From JAZDGX01 sp043806645 (lineage in GTDB: Bacteria; Eisenbacteria; RBG-16-71-46; CAIMUX01; WJJG01): a stretch of 11,919 bases of DNA. The notes beneath the pieces were generated by a model, which saw nothing but the letters and a program-made list of their open reading frames with translations, made no database searches and was not told the origin of the DNA. The DNA lies in assembly GCA_043806645.1 (NCBI GenBank), contig JAZDGX010000239.1, positions 1 to 11,919 on the forward strand, in the 5' to 3' direction. This document shows positions 7,926-11,919 of this stretch, piece after piece. Within the stretch, counting starts at the first letter, position 1, and every line of letters begins with the position of its first letter. The position numbers and the translations under genes were made by a program.

Positions 7926-8207
7926 CCCAGACCATTCCTGCAGGTGGGGCTCTCACTGCGACCCAATCCCCAGCGTTGCGTGAGGAATACCGCCAGGGCC
8001 CCGCCCGGCGTCCGGGGACCCTCGGAGGCTTGGCGGCACGCTGCCTGCAGTCATTCGCCGGCAGAGAGCGGAAAACGGGACCCAAGGCAACGGCACGATC
8101 CGCTCTCGGCTTTGGAGGGACCTGCCTGCACCGGACGTGAGCCTTCCGCGAGTCCGAGGCCCAAAAAAAAGCGTGGTGACCATTACCGGCACTCGTGGCA
8201 CGACGGA

Positions 8208-8324
8208 AGCGGACCGATCCCTCCATGCACTTGCGGCGGGGCGAAAGTCCGGCCGCGGACCTCCGGCTACGGCCCCAGGTCTAAATCCGCTGGAAGCGCG
8301 CCTTCGGGCGCGCTTCCTTGTTTT
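8208..8324 (+). ncRNA. candidate structured non-coding RNA, 3' part ending in a terminator
   Basis: On the plus strand AGCGGA (8208-8213) pairs with TCCGCT (8286-8291) and closes a three-way junction. Arm one (8233-8256) has a 5-bp GCGGC/GCCGC helix, a G-G mismatch, four more pairs including one G-U, and a GAAA (GNRA) tetraloop. Arm two (8258-8281) has GACCT/AGGTC, then CCG/CGG around a GCTA loop with a CCCC bulge. The closing helix abuts an 11-bp UUCG-capped terminator. GGAGGGA at 8115-8121 could also pair with TCCCTCC at 8218-8224, so the RNA may start well upstream; I could not place its 5' end or promoter. It does not match RNase P RNA, tmRNA, SRP RNA, 6S RNA or the riboswitch classes I compared from memory. 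No plus-strand gene follows, so a free-standing RNA is more likely than a riboswitch. All of this is hand folding. Confidence 0.42.
8292..8324 (+). terminator. intrinsic terminator, plus-strand orientation
   Basis: Perfect 11-bp stem, left arm GGAAGCGCGCC at 8292-8302 and its reverse complement at 8307-8317. The TTCG loop forms the very stable C(UUCG)G tetraloop, and TTGTTTT follows at 8318-8324. The T-tract and UUCG loop both favour the plus strand, implying a rightward transcript ending here. Read leftward, the hairpin lies 51 nt past the thioredoxin stop but lacks a following T-tract, so it would be a weaker stop for that cluster; partial bidirectional use is possible. Confidence 0.85.
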
Positions 8325-8368
8325 CCCCATGGTTTGGAGCGGCCGGCCCGGCCCTCGCACCTAGGCTA

Positions 8369-8728
8369 TCAGCGATGCCGGCGGGTTGCGGAGAGGTGCG
8401 TCTCGATCAGCCCGGTCAGGGACTCCGCACTGGCGCCACCGACATGCTGGCCGACCACCCGTCCGCCCTGGAAGAGCAACAGGGTCGGCACCGATTCAAT
8501 ATGAAACGCCGAGGCGGCTCTTGGATTCGAGCCGACATTCAAGCGGCAGATCTTGAGCTTGCCTGCATATGTCCGAGCCAGTCCGGCCAGCAATGGATCG
8601 AGGGCCTTGCAGGGCTCGCACCAGTCGCCCCACACATCGAGCATGACGAGCGTTTGAGCGGACAGGACCTCTTGATTCAGCGTGGCATCCGTTACGTCAA
8701 TCACTTGAGGCACGCTCCGCGCCGGCAT
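8369..8728 (-). CDS. thioredoxin-family protein, WCEPC active site
   Basis: Small cytoplasmic thioredoxin of 119 aa, expected to reduce protein disulfides. The motif is WCEPC at 36-40 with redox cysteines 37 and 40. The buried aspartate of thioredoxins is at D31 (MLDVWGDWC), and the cis-proline at P81 (ESVPTLLLF), followed by the usual FQGGRVVGQHVGG strand-turn. Classical thioredoxins have WCGPC; Glu replaces Gly here. The ATG at 8728 has GGGAGG 5 nt upstream. An ATG at 8779 in the same frame would overlap the holA stop and lacks support. It lies 50 nt after holA and is the last gene of its cluster. Length and lack of a signal peptide fit a TrxA-like or TrxC-like protein without the zinc domain. 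I do not assign trxA because paralogues are common. Confidence 0.93.
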   Translation of the reverse strand: MPARSVPQVIDVTDATLNQEVLSAQTLVMLDVWGDWCEPCKALDPLLAGLARTYAGKLKICRLNVGSNPRAASAFHIESVPTLLLFQGGRVVGQHVGGASAESLTGLIETHLSATRRHR

Positions 8729-8778
8729 CGTGGCCTCCCAAAGCTGGTCGGATGGACCTGCCTTAGCGGCAGTCCGCA

Positions 8779-9885
8779 TCAGGTGCCGGACCGCTCGGAC
8801 CGCAGGCGGTCCATGTGCGCAATCACCAGAGCTTCGAGCGCCGCATAGTCACGCGCTCCCGCCCATCGACCTGTCTTCAGATTACGCTCCCACTCGTAGC
8901 ACCCCCACAGCAACCGGCCAAGCGATTTCTTCTGACGCTCCGTCAAGCGCGAAGTGCTCTTCGCTCGCTCCCGCTCGCCTCGCCATCCGCCGAATCCGCG
9001 CGCGTTCTCGCTTCCGGAAGTTTCGGCCAGGCTGCGCGCGACCGCCTGGTTGAGTTTCCAGGCGAAACTGAAGGACGACTCCTCGCGCCGCACCGACTGC
9101 AGACTCTCGAGAGCCTCCCTCAACGTGCCCGCGAGCACATGCTCGACGCACTCCCAGGATGAACTCAGCACCCCTCGGCGCGACAGTTCCCGCAGGTCCT
9201 GCTCGCCCAGCTTTCCGGAGGCGCACACGAGCGAGATCTTTTCGAGCTCCGTGGCGAGGGTCTGCAGATCGGCACCGAGATGGCGCACCAGGGTTTTCGC
9301 CGCCTCCGCTGAAACACGCAGGCCCAGCCTCTCCCCCCGTTTGCGCACCCACTCGATCGCCTTCTCCGGATGCAGGCGCCAGAAATCGACGACGGTGACC
9401 GAACCGAGGATCTCCGCAAGCGCCTTGGCTCGCCGGCTCATTTCCCGCGACGTCTGTTCCGCCACCAGGACGACCGGATTGGCCGGTCCGGAGGCGATCA
9501 TCTCGAACCACGCATCCCGATCCCTCTGGCTCAGTCGCGTGAACTTATCCAGACCCTCCACCCACACCAGCCGATCGCCTCCGAAGAGGCCCGCCTGCGA
9601 GGCGGCCGAGAGGATCGCGCCCACCTCGTGCTCCCCGATCCGGAAGCTGTCCACCGCGTAACGCCCGGCCCCGCCTTCGCCCTCACCGCCCGCCAAAGCG
9701 CGCGTCAACTCCGCCAGCGCCTCGCGCTTGAGCAGCGTCTCGGGCCCGCAGAACGCGTAGACGCCCCGCGGTCCGGTGCGCTGGATCCGCTTCTCAAAGT
9801 CATACCACGGGATGCTGCCGCCGCGAGGTCGCGCCGGAGCAGGCGGGGCCTTGGCGGCGCCCCGTCCCTTGGCTGCACGACTCAT
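8779..9885 (-). CDS. holA: DNA polymerase III subunit delta
   Basis: Delta subunit of the DNA polymerase III clamp loader, which opens the beta sliding clamp during loading; cytoplasmic, 368 aa (E. coli HolA is 343). The N-terminal 26 residues are a basic Ala/Pro-rich extension. The first domain then shows YAFCGPETLLKRE (43-55), equivalent to the GxExxL region of the family. The segment AASQAGLFGGDRLVWVEG (about 94-111) matches the beta-interaction region, where a hydrophobic pair inserts into the clamp. Domain II contains LHPEKAIEWVRKRGERLGL and LGADLQTLATELEKISL. The helical collar domain follows, with WKLNQAVARSLAE. The ATG at 9885 has GGAGGTG 5 nt upstream. It is 45 nt downstream of lptE, an arrangement conserved in many Gram-negatives including E. 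coli. Nothing looks truncated. Confidence 0.94.
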   Translation of the reverse strand: MSRAAKGRGAAKAPPAPARPRGGSIPWYDFEKRIQRTGPRGVYAFCGPETLLKREALAELTRALAGGEGEGGAGRYAVDSFRIGEHEVGAILSAASQAGLFGGDRLVWVEGLDKFTRLSQRDRDAWFEMIASGPANPVVLVAEQTSREMSRRAKALAEILGSVTVVDFWRLHPEKAIEWVRKRGERLGLRVSAEAAKTLVRHLGADLQTLATELEKISLVCASGKLGEQDLRELSRRGVLSSSWECVEHVLAGTLREALESLQSVRREESSFSFAWKLNQAVARSLAETSGSENARGFGGWRGERERAKSTSRLTERQKKSLGRLLWGCYEWERNLKTGRWAGARDYAALEALVIAHMDRLRSERSGT

Positions 9886-9930
9886 CTCACCACCTCCGGA
9901 GACGCACTCCGTCCGCCCTGCGCGGTCGCA

Positions 9931-10482
9931 TCACCACTGCTCGAGCGTGCGCGCCAGGATGTCCTGCGCGAGCTTGCCGATCGCCGCGCGCCGCGCCTCT
10001 TCTTCGCTGCGCGGCAGCGTGCCGCTCGTCGCCTCGCCCGTCGAGGCGGGTACGCCGGCCGGATAGGTCGCGGTCGCCGTCAGATTCTCGTCGGACCAGA
10101 GATCCCTGTTCTTCACCCGGTCCTTCAGTACGATCGCCAAGCGCACGACGACGATGTACTCCTCGGGCTCCTGGCTGGAACTGTAGCTGTAGACGTTGCG
10201 CTCGTAACCGGTCACCTTGCCTTCCAGGACGCAATCGGCATTCGTCTCGCGGGCCAGCTTGAGGCGGTTGTCTTGGACGAAACGCTCCGTGATTCCCTGC
10301 GTCGTCTCACTCGCGATCGTCGCGTCCAGTGTCTCGTTGTGAAAGACCGGGATCGCGATCGAGGCGATATGGCTCGGCAGAGAGGTTCCCGAAAACGAAT
10401 AGCCGCACGCATCCAGGCCCACCCATGCGGCCGCGACAGCCAGCGCCGCGCAGCAAACGCTCCCGAATCGACCTGTCCGCAC
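9931..10482 (-). CDS. lptE: LPS-assembly lipoprotein LptE, GTG start
   Basis: Outer-membrane lipoprotein that plugs and assembles the LptD translocon delivering LPS to the cell surface; 183 aa. A lipoprotein signal peptide (core CCAALAVAAAWVG) ends at lipobox LDAC, lipidated Cys26, followed directly by GYSFSG, the CGY(H/R/S)F start typical of LptE. Later strands include IASIAIPVFHNETLDATI, CVLEGKVTGYERNVYSYSS and a C-terminal helix EEEARRAAIGKLAQDILARTL, also typical. The GTG at 10482 has AGGGGGG 6 nt upstream and sets the signal peptide correctly. The in-frame ATG at 10638 would overlap the epimerase and add 52 hydrophilic residues. It lies 71 nt after the epimerase and 45 nt before holA. 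The family is diverse, so the call rests on signal, motif and holA adjacency together. Confidence 0.87.
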   Translation of the reverse strand: MRTGRFGSVCCAALAVAAAWVGLDACGYSFSGTSLPSHIASIAIPVFHNETLDATIASETTQGITERFVQDNRLKLARETNADCVLEGKVTGYERNVYSYSSSQEPEEYIVVVRLAIVLKDRVKNRDLWSDENLTATATYPAGVPASTGEATSGTLPRSEEEARRAAIGKLAQDILARTLEQW

Positions 10483-10553
10483 CTGGCGCCCCCCTGCCCC
10501 GGCATCCCTGGCAGCCGGCCCCTTCCGTCCCTTCCGCCTGTCCGCTAGCCGAC

Positions 10554-11603
10554 TCAGGTCCGAAAGCGTCCGAGGTTCTCCTGGGTCCACGCGATCAGCC
10601 GGGAGACCCCTTCCCGCGGGGATGTCCGCGGCTCCCACGCCAGAATCTCCCTCGCCCGCCGTATGTCCGAGATGTAGACCTTCTGGTCGCTGGGGCGCCA
10701 GTCGGAGAATGAGATCCGCGGCGCCACACCGGTCATCTCGTGGATCATCTCCAGCAATTCCAGCAGCGAGAGGGTGTGCGCCGGCCCGCCCCCCATGTTG
10801 ATGACGGCCCCGCGCAGGTCGGGATTGCCGATGAAGGCCTCATAGGCTGCGAGAAGATCCTCGATCCACAGGACGTCCCGGACCTGTTTGCCGTCGCCGT
10901 AGATCGTGATCGGCTTGCCCGAGAGCGCGGCGATGACGAACCAGGCGACCCACCCCTGGTCCTCCATTCCGAACTGGCGGGTGCCGTAGATGCAGGACAT
11001 CCGGAAGACGCCGGTGCGGAATCCGTAGAGGTGCCCGAAGTCCTGCACGTAGAGATCCCCGGTCAACTTGGAGCACCCGTAGGGCGTATGCTCGCAGTGA
11101 TCGATCGAGAACGACTCGGGAATGCCCGCGGCCATCTGCTGCGCGAAGCGATAGCGCTGGGGCCCCTCCTCGACCTCGACGCGGTTGACATTCTCGCCGT
11201 AGACCTTGTTGGTCGAGCAGAAGACGATCGTGGGGCGCCGGCCCGCCTTGCGGGCTGCCTCGAGCACGTTGAAGGTGCCGACGGCGTTGCTGAAGAAATC
11301 CGTCTCGGGATCGATCACCGATGTCGTGACCGCCGTCTGGGCGGCGGCATGCAGAATCACATCCGCCTTCGCGGCCAGCGGCCCCACGACATCGGGGTCG
11401 CAGACATCGCCCCGTTTGAGCCGGATTCCCCCGTGCGCGGAGAGAAAGTCCCAATTGAAAAGGGCGTTCGGATCCTCGCGCTTGAGCAACCGGCCCCGCG
11501 AAAGATTGTCCAGAACCGTCACTTCATATCCTCGTGCAGAGAAATAGAGCGCGGCATGGGATCCGATGAATCCCGCCCCGCCCGTGATCAGCATCTGCGC
11601 CAT
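10554..11603 (-). CDS. NAD-dependent sugar-nucleotide epimerase, CDP-paratose 2-epimerase-like
   Basis: Extended short-chain dehydrogenase of 349 aa acting on a nucleotide-activated sugar, probably in LPS O-antigen or other glycan synthesis. The NAD-binding GGAGFIG is at 8-14 and the acidic residue ending strand 2 is in LDNLSRG (D32). The active site is CSTNKVYGEN (129-138) with Thr131, and YGCSK with Tyr175 and Lys179. The stretch from TNKVYG through EEGPQRYRF, PESFSIDHC and HTPYGCSK, then GDGKQVRDVLWIEDL, matches the CDP-paratose/tyvelose 2-epimerase (TyvE) branch better than GalE or RmlB. The ATG at 11603 follows GGAGGAGG by 4 nt. The in-frame ATG at 11825 adds 74 residues with no domain. 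A promoter candidate sits about 100 bp upstream. No genes for CDP-hexose synthesis are in the window, so substrate is inferred; a generic UDP- or GDP-sugar epimerase remains possible. Confidence 0.88.
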   Translation of the reverse strand: MAQMLITGGAGFIGSHAALYFSARGYEVTVLDNLSRGRLLKREDPNALFNWDFLSAHGGIRLKRGDVCDPDVVGPLAAKADVILHAAAQTAVTTSVIDPETDFFSNAVGTFNVLEAARKAGRRPTIVFCSTNKVYGENVNRVEVEEGPQRYRFAQQMAAGIPESFSIDHCEHTPYGCSKLTGDLYVQDFGHLYGFRTGVFRMSCIYGTRQFGMEDQGWVAWFVIAALSGKPITIYGDGKQVRDVLWIEDLLAAYEAFIGNPDLRGAVINMGGGPAHTLSLLELLEMIHEMTGVAPRISFSDWRPSDQKVYISDIRRAREILAWEPRTSPREGVSRLIAWTQENLGRFRT

Positions 11604-11703
11604 CCCGCCTCCTCCGAGCTTCCACCCCATTCGCGCCCCGGCGGCCCCACCGATCGGGCCTCGCCCAAGAAGCACGCCGGGGATTGCTGCTCGATGCGCG
11701 GCC

Positions 11704-11732
11704 ACGATAGCAGCCCGACGGGGGGCAGACAA
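11704..11732 (-). promoter_or_regulatory. sigma70-like promoter candidate for the epimerase-lptE-holA-trx cluster
   Basis: On the minus strand TTGTCT (11727-11732, four of six consensus bases) is separated by exactly 17 nt from TATCGT (11704-11709, four of six). The spacer ends in TGC, giving an extended -10 (TGn). Transcription would begin near 11697, about 94 nt before the epimerase ATG. It is the best -35/-10 pair I found in the window. Confidence 0.45.
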
Positions 11733-11832
11733 GCAGACCGGCCCGGTTGCGGCACCAGCCCACCGTGAGGCCCCTCCCCCCCTGCCACCTGGGGGTGCCT
11801 CCCTCTCCGATGCCCGGGCGCACATTCTTCGA

Positions 11833-11885
11833 TCCGCGATCTAAACCTTTCGCACCCCGGGAACGTCCCTTATATGGATCGCGGA
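11833..11885. repeat. 9-bp inverted repeat flanking an AT-rich -10-like island
   Basis: TCCGCGATC at 11833-11841 is the exact reverse complement of GATCGCGGA at 11877-11885, with 35 nt between. The enclosed DNA holds a GGGA-ACG-TCCC mini-palindrome at 11859-11869 and the sequence TTATAT. The position fits a two-site operator for a divergent promoter, but no regulator gene is visible. Confidence 0.4.
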
Positions 11886-11919
11886 GCGGAGATGGGCCTT
11901 GGGGGGAAAGCGATGTCCG

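Larger units (their letters stand above)
7283..8368. other. 1.1-kb region without a protein gene between the two clusters
   Basis: Several overlapping open frames cross this stretch on both strands, but none has a family signature, a good Shine-Dalgarno site or a plausible composition (they are Pro/Arg/Ser-rich and contradict each other), so I read it as non-coding. The left part (7283 to about 7640) is the leader of the propeller/pump operon. It contains no convincing -35/-10 pair; the best -10-like hexamer on the minus strand is CATAAT at 7650-7655, without a partner -35. The middle (7660-8130) carries inverted repeats and repeated CCTGCA/TGCAGG hexamers. An A8 tract lies at 8163-8170, giving a U8 tract in a minus-strand transcript. 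The right part holds the structured RNA candidate and terminator listed separately. Confidence 0.7.
11604..11919. other. putative divergent intergenic region
   Basis: No protein gene is supported here. On the minus strand it holds the epimerase leader and promoter candidate. Near the right edge an AT-rich island gives TATAAG (minus, 11869-11874) and TATAT (plus), flanked by a 9-bp inverted repeat. A plus-strand ATG at 11913 is preceded by GGGGGG with an 8-nt gap including AAAG, so a rightward gene may start there; only two codons are visible. A short GCTGCT/AGCAGC repeat (11686-11691 and 11709-11714) overlaps the -10 region of the promoter candidate. Confidence 0.55.

Noticed and set aside
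8163..8170. U8 tract on the minus strand as an intrinsic terminator of the thioredoxin cluster
   Set aside because: The sequence just upstream folds only into weak 3-4 bp hairpins, and the tract is about 200 nt past the stop; not convincing.
8236..8256. Resemblance of GGCGAAAGTCCGG to the conserved 5' block of RNase P RNA
   Set aside because: The match is partial, and only about 70 nt remain before the terminator, too short for the rest of RNase P RNA; the other conserved blocks are absent.
8208..8291. c-di-GMP-I riboswitch, suggested by a three-way junction with a GAAA-capped arm
   Set aside because: The conserved junction sequences of that class are missing and no plus-strand gene follows.
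7695..8504. 269-codon plus-strand frame across the non-coding region
   Set aside because: Runs through the terminator and into the antisense of the thioredoxin gene; low-complexity Pro/Arg/Ser composition and no ribosome site.
9370..10548. 392-codon plus-strand frame opposite holA and lptE
   Set aside because: Shadow of two well-supported minus-strand genes.
10740..11768. 342-codon plus-strand frame opposite the epimerase
   Set aside because: Shadow of the epimerase, which has intact Rossmann and YxxxK motifs.
1..11919. CRISPR arrays, tRNA or rRNA genes, insertion sequences
   Set aside because: No regularly spaced direct repeats, no tRNA or rRNA sequence blocks and no transposase signatures were seen on reading both strands.

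Overview
The window is GC-rich DNA from a Gram-negative bacterium. It has an LPS-transport lipoprotein (LptE), an RND efflux pump, Sec-exported proteins and strong Shine-Dalgarno sites. No 16S or other phylogenetic marker is present. The secreted 6-bladed beta-propeller proteins resemble those common in Gemmatimonadota, Eisenbacteria and other FCB-like lineages, but that placement is an inference. All eight recognisable protein genes lie on the minus strand, so they read from high to low coordinates.

Cluster A (11603 down to 8369) has four closely spaced genes: an extended-SDR sugar-nucleotide epimerase of the CDP-paratose/tyvelose 2-epimerase type, lptE, holA (DNA polymerase III delta) and a small thioredoxin. 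The gaps are 45 to 71 nt. A sigma70-like extended -10 promoter sits about 100 bp upstream of the epimerase. The lptE-holA pairing is familiar in Gram-negatives; the epimerase before it and the thioredoxin after it are local additions. The stretch from 11604 to 11919 looks like a divergent intergenic region, with another gene possibly starting rightward at the window edge.

A stretch of about 1.1 kb without protein genes (7283-8368) separates the clusters. It holds several inverted repeats, seven loci of a CCTGCA/TGCAGG hexamer, one AT-rich palindrome and, at its right end, a plus-strand structured element: a three-way junction with a GAAA-capped hairpin, followed at once by a strong UUCG-capped intrinsic terminator. 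This is the best candidate in the window for an undescribed non-coding RNA.

Cluster B (7282 down past 1) has two paralogous secreted 6-bladed beta-propeller proteins in tandem, a periplasmic membrane-fusion lipoprotein (HlyD/AcrA type) and a large RND permease that runs off the left edge. The spacing suggests one operon encoding an inner-membrane pump, its adaptor and two extracytoplasmic propeller proteins. The permease departs from the textbook proton-relay residues (D399-N400 in TM4, N970-N971 in TM10) and carries two extra hydrophobic segments between TM6 and TM7. No outer-membrane TolC-like factor is visible; it could lie beyond the left edge.
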